A stretch of DNA of 64,000 bases from an uncultured Microbulbifer sp. (GTDB lineage Bacteria > Pseudomonadota > Gammaproteobacteria > Pseudomonadales > Cellvibrionaceae): the NCBI RefSeq assembly GCF_947498635.1, contig NZ_CANMKV010000021.1, positions 21,027 through 85,026 of the forward strand. Direction: 5' to 3'. The notes beneath the pieces are model-generated. The model was not told the DNA's origin. It worked only from the letters and a program-made list of their open reading frames with translations, and searched no databases. Below are positions 54,807 through 64,000 of this stretch, piece by piece (the first letter of the stretch is position 1; each line of letters begins with the position of its first letter). Made by a program: the position numbers and the translations under genes.

Positions 54807-55442
54807 ATGGCAGTGAAGCTACGATATGGAATCCTTCCTTTAATCACCCTAATCCTCCTAAGCGCAGGCTGCGCCACCATGAGTGAAGATGAGTGCCACA
54901 TGGCTGACTGGCAGGCTTTGGGTTATGAAGACGGCGCCCAAGGGCGGGGGCTGGATTACATGGGCAAACGCCGGGAATCCTGTGCAAAATATGCTATTCA
55001 GCTGAACGCCAGTGCTTATCGTGGCGGACGAGACGAGGGCTTGGAGCTTTTTTGTACAGAGCTGCGGGGCTTTTCCGAGGGGCGTGCCGGAGAAAACTAC
55101 AATGGCGCCTGTCCCGCAGACCTGGAGGGACTCTTTCTGCGTGGTTATGAAACTGGCCGGGATCTTTTTACTGCACAAAGTGCGGTGCAAGAACTTGAGG
55201 CTGCCATTCACGACCGAGAATTGGAGCGAGAACACCTCTTGGATGACATGACTGAAATTGGCGCGTTACTCGTGGCTGATGAGGCCACTCGCGAAGAGCG
55301 AGTTACCTTACTTGCCGATATCACGCGCCTCAAACTACGCCATAGTGAACTGGGGCACGAGATTGAAGATCTGAGATTTGAGCTGGGGCAAAGACACATG
55401 GAATACCAAGATCTTGTTGCCAGATCTCCTTACCCTCGGTGA
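54807..55442 (+). CDS. DUF2799 lipoprotein
   Basis: This 211-residue lipoprotein has a signal peptide with lipobox LSAGC (cysteine at about residue 22). Repeated G-x-DG and Cys motifs follow (MADWQALGYEDGAQG, YRGGRDEGLELFC, FLRGYETGRDLF), which fits the DUF2799 family. The last ~80 residues are a charged coiled coil (VQELEAAIHDRELEREHLL and on). Function is unknown; the coil may reach or bind an envelope partner. The upstream region is unusually long. Confidence 0.8.
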   Translation: MAVKLRYGILPLITLILLSAGCATMSEDECHMADWQALGYEDGAQGRGLDYMGKRRESCAKYAIQLNASAYRGGRDEGLELFCTELRGFSEGRAGENYNGACPADLEGLFLRGYETGRDLFTAQSAVQELEAAIHDRELEREHLLDDMTEIGALLVADEATREERVTLLADITRLKLRHSELGHEIEDLRFELGQRHMEYQDLVARSPYPR

Positions 55443-55641
55443 ACTAAAGCGCCTTGTGCAATAAAGTGAATCATAATCCCGCAACTAGGCTTTGTGGATC
55501 ATCTACTTCTTCACAGTGCACCCCTGTAGATCGGTGTCATAAATCAGTGGCCGCTTGAATGCTCACGGTAAAAATATTTTTTTCCTGCCCGCTTACCTAT
55601 AAGGATTTCAGACATAGGGCTATAGGAGTACCCCCTTGTAT

Positions 55642-56049
55642 TTAATCACTGACTTTTCCGCGCATGGCTTTTACCTGGGAACGGCGGTTTTTGCTTTTCA
55701 GCCGCCGCTCCTTTGCACCGCGACTGGGTTTTGTCGCAATACGTCGTTTATGTACTTTCGATACATCCTCAATCAGCTGCTGCAATCGTTCCAATCCATC
55801 CGCACGATTTTTTTCCTGAGTGCGAAAACGCTGGGCCTTGATAACTATAATACCGTCAGTAGATATTCTCTGATCCCGCAACTGCAGTAGCCTATATTTA
55901 ACTTCCTCGGGCAGAGAAGAATTTTTTATATCAAATCGCAAGTGAATCGCACTGGAGACTTTATTTACATTCTGACCACCCGCCCCTTGGGCGCGCACAG
56001 CACTAATCTGCACTTCAGCCAAATTGACCTTATGCCGAGCATTTACCAT
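55642..56049 (-). CDS. arfB: Ribosome-rescue hydrolase ArfB (YaeJ)
   Basis: This GGQ-domain protein hydrolyses peptidyl-tRNA on stalled ribosomes. The catalytic segment is RAQGAGGQNVNKVSSAIHLRFD, with GGQ near residue 25. The basic tail (RIATKPSRGAKERRLKSK and on) is the part that enters the empty mRNA channel. I use the ATG at 56049, giving 135 residues (E. coli 140); the frame opens five codons earlier with TTG. It stands alone, transcribed away from the GDSL gene. Confidence 0.93.
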   Translation of the reverse strand: MVNARHKVNLAEVQISAVRAQGAGGQNVNKVSSAIHLRFDIKNSSLPEEVKYRLLQLRDQRISTDGIIVIKAQRFRTQEKNRADGLERLQQLIEDVSKVHKRRIATKPSRGAKERRLKSKNRRSQVKAMRGKVSD

Positions 56050-56145
56050 ATTCTTCAATTCCAATAACCAGAAACCACCTACAACAGCAACTTCCTATAT
56101 ATTTTAAAAAAGTCCCCGATGAGTTTGGGGAAAAAATTATTTTAC

Positions 56146-56169
56146 GGTACCTGGGTACCTGGGTACCTA
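56146..56169. repeat. Three tandem copies of GGTACCTG
   Basis: Three direct copies of an 8-base unit, each with the palindrome GGTACC (the last copy ends in AC), lie in the arfB upstream region. They could be a binding-site array or a slippage product. Confidence 0.7.
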
Positions 56170-56499
56170 CCATTCGAGAAAACACTTGCCCTCCCCTGAC
56201 ACAAGCCGCACCATGCACCGAATAAATAAAAAGTTGTAGCGCATTTACCTAAAAACAATCATTCAGTACTATTGCGCCACTTTGTAGCGTGCCTTGAGGC
56301 CACTCCAATCCCGGTGTGACCAAGCAGCCAGCCACTTTGCCCGTGACTTATTTTATTGTCTGGGTCAAATCCGCTAGTATTGCCGAACTTCCTTGAGGTA
56401 CAGGAACAAAAAACAATAAAAGATGCACGCCCAGTTGTTTCCTCTGGATTCCTCCCGATGTCTCCGCGGGTGTGCCATTACCGCGACTAGGAGAAAACC

Positions 56500-58875
56500 A
56501 TGCCCAACGCCAAGCGCAGCCTTGCGGCGGCTATTGCACTTGCATCCCTCACCAGCATTTCTGCGACCGCAGAAGATTCAGCCTTTAGTCAAGTTATTGC
56601 TTTTGGTGACAGCCTGACCGATGTAGGTAACTACCAAGCTTTCACCAATGGCGGTGACGCGAATGATATTGCCATTAACATCTTATCTCAGAACTTAGGA
56701 CTAGGTTCTGTCACACCCTCTTGCGCCGGCCTGTCTTTGTGCCTCCCTGAAGTTGACGACACTCTAAGTGATGAGGCGCTGCTAACTTCCGCAAAAGAGC
56801 AAGTGGCTAGTGCCCTACCTAATATTGGTACTGGCTGGGCTGTAGGCGGGCATAAAGCTGCAGATGTCCTGCTAAATATTGTTGGCACTCAAAACTATTT
56901 GGCCTATTTAGAAGCTAACGGACTGGCCTACGATCCCAACATGCATAACTTCGCTAGTGCCTTGTTGCCAGATCCCACACGCCAGACCGCGACGGAATTG
57001 TATGCGGACTTAGATCAGTTGGGGTTATTACTCCTGGGACCTACTAAGGTTGCCCAGCTCCTTGCAGCCGCAGAGCAATATGAAGCCGCTGGGGACGCAG
57101 CAACTGCCGCACAGCTCAAAGCTCAGGCTACTGGTCTAGAGGCAATGATTAAAGCCGCACCGGCTACTATCATTGCAGACTCCGGCACCACCGGTAATCC
57201 TCATCCCACAGGGAGGGGGTATCTGGAAACTACTCTTGGAACAGCTGATGCCAGCGCCCTTTACTGGGTAAATGGCGGTGGTAATGACCTGCTGAGCGGA
57301 TTCAAAGGTGTTGCCAAAGGCGAAATAAGCATCGAAGAAGCTACCGTTAGTGCAGGCGTCGCATCAGTCATGCTTGCGAGCGCTGCAGGCGCTCTATCCA
57401 ACGCAGGAGCTAACTATATTCTGGTATCCAATGTGCCGGATATCAGTAAGACGCCAGTTGTTTATAAGGCAGTTAAAGATGCTGTTGAGTCCAGTGAAAG
57501 CGCAGCTCAACTTGAGGCGGCTGTAGCGGCTGGTCTAATGACCCAGGATGAAGCTAACGCAAAACTCACAGCAGCCATTGATGAAGCTTTGCTAAGTGCG
57601 AACAAGGCCTCCGAAGGCTTTAATACCAACCTTCTGAACTTGGCCAAAGATATCGATGGCGTACTGATGGTCGACCAGGCCGGTCTGCTTAAAGTGGCTC
57701 TGAATAATGCCGGTCAACTCGGCCTATCCACAGAGTTCGATCAAAGCCAGTACTGCTATGACGGCAGCGGCGGTGAGTGCATTGAACATGAAGTATACGG
57801 TGTAAATGGCACGGCCCCCGATGCTTCCAAACTAATCTTCAACGATACCGTGCATCCCACCCAGGTTGGTCAGCAGGTTCTCGCCGACTACTACACCGCA
57901 ATTGTCAATGCCGCCCAGGTGGCCGGTCAGCTGCCGGATATCGGTGCCCAGGCTGCACGCACCCACACTAATAGCCTGGATGAAAACCTGGCCGGTGTAC
58001 GCTATAGCCAAGCTCAGACCGGTGTATTCGCGGGCAGTGTTTTCGGTGATATCGACTACGACAACAGCTTCGCCGCCGATATGAGCGGTGACAGTAACGC
58101 CAATCTGATTGGTATGACCTTCGCCCTGCGCGACAACCTGGAGCTGGGCTTCGCGGTAAGTCGCTCTGATATCGATGTGGATAATGCCCGCTCCGACATC
58201 GAGTCCACCTCTACCAACTACAGCCTGTTCGGCCGTTTCCACCACGATATATTCTTCGTGGAAGGTAGTGCGACTCTGACCGACGTGGATTTCGACCAGG
58301 TAAACCGTGCCCTGGCCCTCGGCAACAGCTTCACTTCAGAACTGGAAGGAGATACTTCCGGTGAGAACACCACTCTGAGCCTGACCGCCGGTGCCAATCT
58401 GCTCGGCGAATCCAGCTTTCAGTTTGGTCCCTTCGTTGGTGTAACCCGTGCCTCCATGGAAGTTGACGGTTATACCGAAGACGCTATCGAAGGCTTTACT
58501 TACACCGACTCAGCTGACGCTGAATACGACCCGATTGGTATGCACTACGGTGACCAGGAACGACGCTACACCACCATGCGCTTTGGTGCCTTCGCCAATA
58601 AACGCTGGAATACTGTAAACGCCTTCGCACAAATCTGGTATGAAGATACCAACGGCACCGATGAGGACACCTTGGAAGTGGGCGTTAAGTCCATGGCTGG
58701 TAACATGAATGCCATGCCCAGCTACTCCAGTGTGGATCAGGGCATGTTCGATGACGGCATGGGCCTGATTGCCGGTATTCGCTGGCAAGCCGCTGAGTCC
58801 ATCGCTTTGAGTGCAAACATGACCTCCCGCCCTGCGGCTGAGTCTGCATCAGTGAACGTGACCTACCGCTTCTAA
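56500..58875 (+). CDS. GDSL-type esterase autotransporter (EstA-like)
   Basis: This 791-residue outer-membrane protein has a signal peptide, a GDSL esterase passenger and an autotransporter barrel. The catalytic Ser is residue 38 in AFGDSLTDVGN. Block III is GGGNDLL (about residue 258), and the catalytic Asp449 and His452 are in NDTVHPTQVG. The barrel covers about residues 510-791 and ends in VNVTYRF with the terminal aromatic residue. Relatives such as Pseudomonas EstA hydrolyse lipids at the cell surface and affect rhamnolipid and motility. It has an extra Ala-rich helical insert (about 150-230). The 434 bases upstream (56066-56499) show no gene other than the tandem repeat. Confidence 0.92.
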   Translation: MPNAKRSLAAAIALASLTSISATAEDSAFSQVIAFGDSLTDVGNYQAFTNGGDANDIAINILSQNLGLGSVTPSCAGLSLCLPEVDDTLSDEALLTSAKEQVASALPNIGTGWAVGGHKAADVLLNIVGTQNYLAYLEANGLAYDPNMHNFASALLPDPTRQTATELYADLDQLGLLLLGPTKVAQLLAAAEQYEAAGDAATAAQLKAQATGLEAMIKAAPATIIADSGTTGNPHPTGRGYLETTLGTADASALYWVNGGGNDLLSGFKGVAKGEISIEEATVSAGVASVMLASAAGALSNAGANYILVSNVPDISKTPVVYKAVKDAVESSESAAQLEAAVAAGLMTQDEANAKLTAAIDEALLSANKASEGFNTNLLNLAKDIDGVLMVDQAGLLKVALNNAGQLGLSTEFDQSQYCYDGSGGECIEHEVYGVNGTAPDASKLIFNDTVHPTQVGQQVLADYYTAIVNAAQVAGQLPDIGAQAARTHTNSLDENLAGVRYSQAQTGVFAGSVFGDIDYDNSFAADMSGDSNANLIGMTFALRDNLELGFAVSRSDIDVDNARSDIESTSTNYSLFGRFHHDIFFVEGSATLTDVDFDQVNRALALGNSFTSELEGDTSGENTTLSLTAGANLLGESSFQFGPFVGVTRASMEVDGYTEDAIEGFTYTDSADAEYDPIGMHYGDQERRYTTMRFGAFANKRWNTVNAFAQIWYEDTNGTDEDTLEVGVKSMAGNMNAMPSYSSVDQGMFDDGMGLIAGIRWQAAESIALSANMTSRPAAESASVNVTYRF

Positions 58876-58897
58876 TCCGGCGTTAGTGATTCACCCA

Positions 58898-58917
58898 GTG
58901 CCCCCGTAAGGGGGCAC
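58898..58917. terminator. Hairpin after the GDSL autotransporter gene
   Basis: A perfect 8-bp stem GTGCCCCC / GGGGGCAC with loop GTAA begins 23 bases after the stop. It lacks a T-run, so termination may be weak. Confidence 0.6.
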
Positions 58918-58996
58918 ATCTCCTCCCCGCCAAACATCTAGCCAAACACAATTCCAACGGGGAAACTAAACACCCATTAACCTTTCTCTTGCTCAC

Positions 58997-59530
58997 ATGT
59001 TCCAAATAAACACGCCCAACCTCACACTGCGGGAACTGTCAGACGCTGATGCAGAACTGATCCTTCTTCTACTTAACGATGCAGATTTCTTGCGGAATAT
59101 TGGCGATCGGGGGGTACGCAACCTAAAGCAAGCACGCGACTATATACAAACTGGCCCCATGATCATGTACCGCCAACACCAGTTTGGTCTTTTTAAAGTC
59201 GCACTCACCGATGGCACAGGCATTGGTATCTGTGGACTAATTAAACGAGATAGCCTCGATGATGCCGATATTGGTTTTGCTTTTCTGCCCGAGTATCGTG
59301 GAAAAGGTTATGCACTGGAGGCCGCCCGCGCTGTAATGGTGTTTGCCCGAGAGCAACTAAACTTAAAACGCATCGTTGCTATAACACAACCTGAAAACCT
59401 AGCCTCGGTGAAACTTTTGGAAAAAATAGGATTAAAAATAGAGCGCCGTATCACCCTGCCGGGCGAGACTATTGAATTACTCTTGATGGCATGGGAAGCC
59501 AGCAGCAGCGCTAATTCCCAAGGGTTATAA
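58997..59530 (+). CDS. GNAT acetyltransferase, RimJ/RimL-like
   Basis: This 177-residue acetyltransferase has the RimJ/L-type start NLTLRELSDADAELILLLLND, IGICGLIKRDSLDDADIGF, the CoA loop PEYRGKGYALEAARAVM and ITQPENLASVKLLEKIGLK. The acceptor is unknown; relatives modify ribosomal proteins or antibiotics. No clear ribosome site precedes the ATG. Confidence 0.87.
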   Translation: MFQINTPNLTLRELSDADAELILLLLNDADFLRNIGDRGVRNLKQARDYIQTGPMIMYRQHQFGLFKVALTDGTGIGICGLIKRDSLDDADIGFAFLPEYRGKGYALEAARAVMVFAREQLNLKRIVAITQPENLASVKLLEKIGLKIERRITLPGETIELLLMAWEASSSANSQGL

Positions 59531-59713
59531 ACGCTCATTCTTATAGCTCCAAGTGCCGCTAATTTACTCAACTGGCATGAGAGATCGCTATTATTTTTCC
59601 CTGCCAACCTCGGATAAATCAACAGCCCCAATACCCTACAAAAATTATGGTTTTTCATTGACATGGATAGGGCCTGTACTAGTCTCCAACTTACCAACTA
59701 GGAGAAGACAGCC

Positions 59714-60004
59714 ATGATTATCGCGACAGATATGCCAGAAGTCAGCAGATGTGCCGCAACCCAGTGCGCTTATAATGCCAACGATGCCTGCCATGCCAGG
59801 GCAATCACTATAGGCGAGGGCTCTGACCCCGATTGCGACACCTTCTTCACAAACTCCAAACATACCCGCAGCTCCCGCACCGCCGGTGTAGGTGCCTGCA
59901 AAATGGAAGACTGCAAGTTTAATGACGACTTCGAGTGCTCCGCAGACAGTATTGAGGTTGGACGCAGCGACAGCACAACAAACTGCCTAAGTTATACGCA
60001 CTAA
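59714..60004 (+). CDS. Small protein with two DUF1540 repeats
   Basis: This 96-residue protein has two copies of a cysteine-rich unit: RCAATQCAYNANDACHARAI with a following PDCDTF, and ACKMEDCKFNDDFECSADSI with a following NCLSY. The C-x5-C-x2-N-x4-C pattern fits DUF1540, whose function is unknown but whose cysteines suggest metal binding. The ATG has GGAGAAG upstream. An intrinsic terminator follows. Confidence 0.8.
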   Translation: MIIATDMPEVSRCAATQCAYNANDACHARAITIGEGSDPDCDTFFTNSKHTRSSRTAGVGACKMEDCKFNDDFECSADSIEVGRSDSTTNCLSYTH

Positions 60005-60040
60005 GCAGGCTAAACAGCCCTCAGAAAAAAATTCTCAATA

Positions 60041-60076
60041 AAAAAGCCCGGCAGTGGTTTACTGGCGGGCGTTTTT
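60041..60076. terminator. Bidirectional intrinsic terminator
   Basis: A 10-bp stem GCCCGGCAGT / ACTGGCGGGC (one mismatch) with a five-base loop has AAAAA before and TTTTT after it. It lies between the convergent DUF1540 and acyl-CoA synthetase genes and should stop both. Confidence 0.9.
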
Positions 60077-60096
60077 ATTACGGCGTTTAGATCGCC

Positions 60097-61812
60097 TTAA
60101 TCGGCGGCCTGCAAATCCGCCTGTAATTTTTCTGTACTGGCAATATCTCGCGGCTCCCAGATAATACCTGAGGCATCCGCATATTGCTTAAATAGCGGCT
60201 GGTAATGTGACTCCAGGACTTTACGCTTTATTTTTAAGGTGGGTGTCAGGAACTCGTTTAATGGGGTCCATTCCTCCTTGCAAATAAAGATTGTGCGAAT
60301 ACGCTCATGCTGCGGCAACCGCTCATTGACCGACTCAAGGACACGTCGCAATTGTTCATTGACTTCGGTGCGCGGCAATTTTTCCGCGGACTCTGATAAA
60401 GTCACCAACATCACCGGTTGATTCATACCGTGGCCCAGTATGCAAAGTTGTGCCAGCAGCGTTTCGTTACCAAAATGCCCTTCCAGTAAACTGGGCTGAA
60501 TAAACTTTCCTTTACTGGTTTTAAAAGTTTCAGAAATGCGGCCAGTAATATGTAAAAGGCCACGCTCATCAATAAAGCCAGAATCCCCGGTATGGTAATA
60601 CCCATCGCGAATCGCTTCTGCAGTTTTTTCCGGTTCTAGGTAATAACCTTTCATTAAAGCGCCGCTTTTGAACAGAATTTCCCCCTCGCCAGAGATTTTA
60701 ACTTCACAGCCATGATAGGGCTTACCCACGGTACCCGGCACAGGATCTTCACCCGGCATCACAAAGCAGCCATAAATAAAGTTTTCTGTCATCCCATAGC
60801 CATCAGCAATCTGCATCCCCATGCGCTCATACCAGCGCAATAGTTCAATGGAAATGGGAGACGCCCCAGTGACTAACATTCGTGCCTGATCCAGTCCCAA
60901 CCCTGTGCGCACCTTGTTTTTTAACCAAGTACTCAGGCCAGGGATTCGCAGCAATACATTCTGTAAAGCGGGTGGAATCTTTTCGTCGATCCCCTCCTTG
61001 AATTTGGTCCACAATCTGGGCACCGAGAAGAACATAGTGGGCTTGGTGCGCTGCAAGTCCTCCAGGAAAGTATCCAGGGACTCCGGGAAGTGCACCGGGG
61101 TGCCGGAGTAGAGGCAGTGAAATTCCACCAGAATACGCTCGGCAGCATGCGCAAGCGGCAAATAAGAGAGAACTCGATCGCTTTCGTTAAAGCCATAGCC
61201 GCGAATCATATTGGGCACTACAAAGCTCACTGAAGACCAGCTATGCATCACCCCCTTGGGGTTACCGGTGGTTCCTGAGGTGTACATGATTGTGAAGAGA
61301 TCATCCGCATCGAAAACCGGCCTTTCCTCATAGCGCTCACTGCTCGCTATGACTGCCTCCAACTCTTCTGCGCAGTGAATTTCACAACGCTGTATCGCTA
61401 CAGAAGGCAAGGTGTCCGCTACCTCCTGCAGGGCCGCATTGTTATCCGTAGCTCCGCAAAACAGTAGTTTTGATTCGGAGTGTTTTAATACATAAGACAT
61501 AGAGGAGGCCGATTGGCCCGGATACAAGGGTACACTCACCATTCCGGCGAGCATGATGCCAACATCAACAATAATCCAGTCGGCACAATTTTTACCGTGA
61601 ATCGCGATACGATCACCGGGCTCAAAACGACTGCGCAAACAACCCGCGATATGCCTGGCTCTGTCCATTACCTCGCGCCAAGTGTAATCCCGCCACTGGC
61701 GTCGCTGCATTTGACGAAGAAATACCGTCTCTGGCTCTTCATCTTCTCTTCTGTAGAGAAGCTCCAATGGCTGCAGGCCCTTCACCTTCTCGTATCGTTC
61801 TTCCGGGGTCAT
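60097..61812 (-). CDS. AMP-dependent acyl-CoA synthetase (long-chain type)
   Basis: This 571-residue adenylate-forming enzyme activates a fatty acid to acyl-AMP and then acyl-CoA. The P-loop-like motif is IMYTSGTTGNPKGVMHS, followed by SYLPLAHAAERILVEF, the YGMTENF motif, and HTGDSGFIDERGLLHITGR with the hinge and the C-terminal lysine in LTPTLKIKRKVLESHY. The layout is that of FadD15-type long-chain ligases. I use the ATG at 61812 (GAGAGAAAG upstream); another ATG five codons earlier lacks a ribosome site. It stands alone. Confidence 0.9.
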   Translation of the reverse strand: MTPEERYEKVKGLQPLELLYRREDEEPETVFLRQMQRRQWRDYTWREVMDRARHIAGCLRSRFEPGDRIAIHGKNCADWIIVDVGIMLAGMVSVPLYPGQSASSMSYVLKHSESKLLFCGATDNNAALQEVADTLPSVAIQRCEIHCAEELEAVIASSERYEERPVFDADDLFTIMYTSGTTGNPKGVMHSWSSVSFVVPNMIRGYGFNESDRVLSYLPLAHAAERILVEFHCLYSGTPVHFPESLDTFLEDLQRTKPTMFFSVPRLWTKFKEGIDEKIPPALQNVLLRIPGLSTWLKNKVRTGLGLDQARMLVTGASPISIELLRWYERMGMQIADGYGMTENFIYGCFVMPGEDPVPGTVGKPYHGCEVKISGEGEILFKSGALMKGYYLEPEKTAEAIRDGYYHTGDSGFIDERGLLHITGRISETFKTSKGKFIQPSLLEGHFGNETLLAQLCILGHGMNQPVMLVTLSESAEKLPRTEVNEQLRRVLESVNERLPQHERIRTIFICKEEWTPLNEFLTPTLKIKRKVLESHYQPLFKQYADASGIIWEPRDIASTEKLQADLQAAD

Positions 61813-62759
61813 CGCTTTCTCTCTCATTATTGTGTTTATTGTGATTTGCTACTGATATACGCGGCTAAAACCCTGTACTTATTGCTATCAGCACAAAAGT
61901 ACTAGTAAACGCCTTGCGTTTCCGTAAAGCCATTCAACGGTCTGTTAGAACTGAACTACCACTCAAGTTCGGCACGGCCAAGCCTTCCCCTAAGGAAGAA
62001 GCGCTCTTAGTAGTAAAAAAGCCGCATCAGTCTATGGTTATTATTTAGTTTAAAGTTACTGAATATACTCTTTCAGCGCAATTCCTAGATTGCAATGCCG
62101 AATCCAGGAGCCAAAGCAGAGTGTAGACTAACCGGTCTGGGCGTATAATTTGTCATATTCTTTCCCATACCTAACAGGGACAGCAAATATCTTCTGTTGG
62201 ATCGGTTCAGATTGAAAAATTCATCAATCTGTCACCTGATGAGGTCCAAACCTGATAGCACCGATATCCTAGAAATGCGTTATTCATCATTTCACCGGTA
62301 CGGGTTGCTGACTTATCAACAGAGCACCTCCCTATCCCCCCCCCGCAAGAACCCTTTCGGAGAAGTTCACAAGGCTCAAAAAAAACCATAATATGCCGTG
62401 CTTTAGAAATTCTTTTACAAGAAAGATTCAAATTAGGAAATTCAGTTAAGAACCTTTAATTACCACACTACAGAGATAGAAAAAAATTTACAGGCCAATA
62501 GGAATTGAGCAAGGTAAACCTTTCATCCACCCAAAGTAATTACAAAGATAACTATGATACGATAGCTTTTTTGCGCTTACTGCTCTAACTTTCCTGCATT
62601 ACCAAGCTGTATAGCTTTGTACCTGTGTTTAGGCTTGAATATCAGGCGCAGTAACTAGCTAATCTTTAACTTATACTACAGTGCGACCCCATTATCAGCG
62701 ATTGTATCCAGTTATGCGAGACTAGTACTCGGCATAGTTTACGATTTTTTAAATGATTA
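61813..62759. other. Gene-free region next to the phage remnant
   Basis: About 950 bases with only short, unconvincing open frames on both strands. I found no recognisable protein or RNA. It may be decayed prophage DNA, by its position next to the ClpP-type remnant. Confidence 0.4.
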
Positions 62760-63200
62760 AAGAGATCACCGTTAAAGTTACCGGCTATCTCAAATTCTGT
62801 TGTAGCACAAATGGCAAAGCCGGCTTCTACCACTTCGGCGCCAATGTACTAGGTCTCGCCATGCATTACCCGGCTAATTTCCTTGTAGGATAACTGATAC
62901 TTGAGGCGTAGAGGCCGATCATGGTGGTTTTTACTTTGGCGAGTATTCCCTTGGTTTTTCTAGCGTTCTTTCATCAATTCTGGAAGTGGGGCTGGGGTTG
63001 TGTAGGAGGCAATAGGCGTTTTCGGCAATGCCTACGGTATCCCCGGTTAGGGCGATCACACTGCCCCTGCTTGCAGCAATACCTTCAATCCAGGTTTCGA
63101 CATCGGCCTTATGACCTTTGAGGAGGTTATATATTACGGCACCGTCAAGAAAATGACCGCCGGTGCAGTTAATATGCAGATTGACATTGCCGAGTTGTTG
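62760..63200 (-). pseudogene. Decayed phage head-maturation protease (ClpP type)
   Basis: Translation of the minus strand from 63197 to about 62990 gives an unbroken ~70-residue stretch that reads LHINCTGGHFLDGAVIYNLL, then KGHKADVETWIEGIAASRGS, then VIALTGDTVGIAENAYCLLH and NPSP. This matches the core of ClpP-type prohead proteases (INSPGGSVFDG, GLAASAAS, ENAxxMIHNP). After a frameshift near 62950-62985 the frame continues as LAKVKTTMIGLYASSISYP, and after a further shift and an in-frame stop as MHGET, stop, YIGAEVVEAGFA. Those parts match the family's YAxxTG and E-T-W-A-x-A-x-x-x-G-x-A ending. At least two shifts and a stop show that it is dead. No intact phage gene is beside it. Confidence 0.7.
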
Positions 63201-64000
63201 AGGTTTCCTATTTAGAGTCGGATTCAGTTGTTTCTACGGAAACTGCAGCGCACTTGATCGGGGTGGTAACTTCATTTTTTTAGCTTTCTCTGCCAAGTAA
63301 AAGTTTGCTTAATTACATCGTCTGAATTCTAGCCACCACGGTGAATCGTCTTCTTCGGGCTGGCCCGATTATTTTCTAACAAGGTTTCATCAGCACCGGC
63401 TTCGTGGGTTGCATGTAGGGACGTAGACCTTGGTATCGGTACCTTCATTCGGTCTACCGAAACGCCGCTGCCAGGTTTCCCTGATATTCTCTGCATTGGA
63501 TTTTTACCCAGCCTACAAACTTTCCCTGCCAGATGTCGTTTTTCAAACCTAAGACATGGGAATCGCCGCAATCATAGCAGGCGACCGATAACGCACACAA
63601 GAACCCAGCTCATTGATTTATATAGAAAATAGGCTTCTTACTATGCTACGAAAGCATTGACATAATTCTGTAAGGTTTCTCACTGACATGGGCTGTATAT
63701 ATGACAGTTCCAATAAATAGTCCAACAGTCAGAAAAATTAATATCGAATAAAATATAGACATCACGATATTGAGACGCTCTCCAGCCTTAAAACTACTAT
63801 CAAATACAGCCAATTTGACATCTTATTACGCGATATAAGTACAAGAGATATAGTAAAATCGAAAAGCATGCTAAATAGTCCATCAGTTATATATCCCGAT
63901 TATACTCCTGTGCCTGCAGTTCTTCCTAGATTCCCATAACAACCGACACACTTGGCAATAGCGAGAGAGGTCAGCTGGCTGTAGGCTAGTAAGCTTCCAC
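63201..64000. other. Gene-free end of window, possible further phage debris
   Basis: No intact gene is seen. On the minus strand at about 63460-63580 a Cys-rich stretch (CYDCGDSHVLGLKNDIWQGK) reads like coding remains but I cannot place it in a family. The last 400 bases are AT-rich with no visible feature. Confidence 0.4.

Noticed and set aside
62197..62431. Short open frames on both strands in the gene-free stretch
   Set aside because: Neither has a ribosome site, a recognisable motif or coding-like composition.

Overview
The window looks like a chromosomal segment of a free-living gammaproteobacterium. The evidence is the block miaB-ybeZ-ybeY-ybeX-lnt followed by leuS-lptE-holA, which is classic gammaproteobacterial synteny, together with two TonB-dependent receptors, a GDSL autotransporter, a secreted M28 aminopeptidase with a C-terminal PPC domain, curli genes and phosphonate catabolism. 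This fits a marine or sediment member of the Cellvibrionales, with Microbulbifer-like gene content. The genus is an inference; no rRNA or other marker gene is present to test it. I saw no tRNA, rRNA, CRISPR array or intact insertion sequence.

Layout. (1) 1-12.8 kb: housekeeping genes for tRNA and rRNA maturation, lipoprotein acylation, leucyl-tRNA synthetase, LPS assembly and DNA polymerase III delta, with three small genes (DUF218, DUF1451 and one unknown) on the minus strand. (2) 12.8-17.3 kb: a curli locus with all six genes on one strand in the order csgD-csgE-csgF-csgG-csgB-csgA. The major curlin is unusually long. (3) 18.0-19.7 kb: an AidB-like acyl-CoA dehydrogenase. (4) 19.7-29.3 kb: a phosphonate-use region. 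It holds an outer-membrane TonB receptor diverging from a DUF5690 MFS carrier, a TIGR03364-type FAD oxidoreductase, a PhnZ-like HD protein, PhnX, a GntR/UTRA regulator, and a secreted alkaline-phosphatase-superfamily enzyme fused to a hemopexin-like propeller. Three near-identical palindromes (CTGGnCTAGnCCAG) sit upstream of the receptor, the carrier and the propeller enzyme, which ties them into one likely GntR regulon. No PhnW transaminase and no PhnY hydroxylase are present. (5) 29.3-36.5 kb: an SDR, an Orn/Lys/Arg decarboxylase, a Nudix enzyme, outer-membrane phospholipase A, an unknown protein, and an isolated DNase I-fold (EEP) protein in a gene-poor stretch. (6) 36.7-44.7 kb: a complete aerobactin-type biosynthesis operon, iucA-iucB-iucC-iucD, with a Fur-like box and a divergent MFS exporter. 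No iutA-like receptor lies beside it. (7) 44.8-61.8 kb: a small basic protein, beta-carbonic anhydrase, a double rubredoxin-rubredoxin reductase fusion, a flavin reductase, a GDPD, a second TonB receptor, the M28 peptidase, a DUF2799 lipoprotein, arfB, the GDSL autotransporter, a GNAT, a DUF1540 protein and a long-chain acyl-CoA synthetase. (8) 61.8-64 kb: a gene-free stretch containing a decayed ClpP-type phage head-maturation protease on the minus strand.

How the parts work together. In the phosphonate region I infer that a phosphonate-bearing molecule is brought across the outer membrane by the receptor and across the inner membrane by the MFS carrier. The FAD enzyme would make phosphonoacetaldehyde, which PhnX splits to acetaldehyde and phosphate. 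The HD protein may handle 1-hydroxy-2-aminoethylphosphonate in parallel. The secreted propeller enzyme may release the substrate from a larger phosphoester. In the iron region, IucD, IucB, IucA and IucC make aerobactin from lysine and citrate, and the divergent MFS protein probably exports it. In the curli region, CsgD controls the secretion apparatus CsgE-F-G, which exports the CsgB nucleator and the CsgA fibre subunit.
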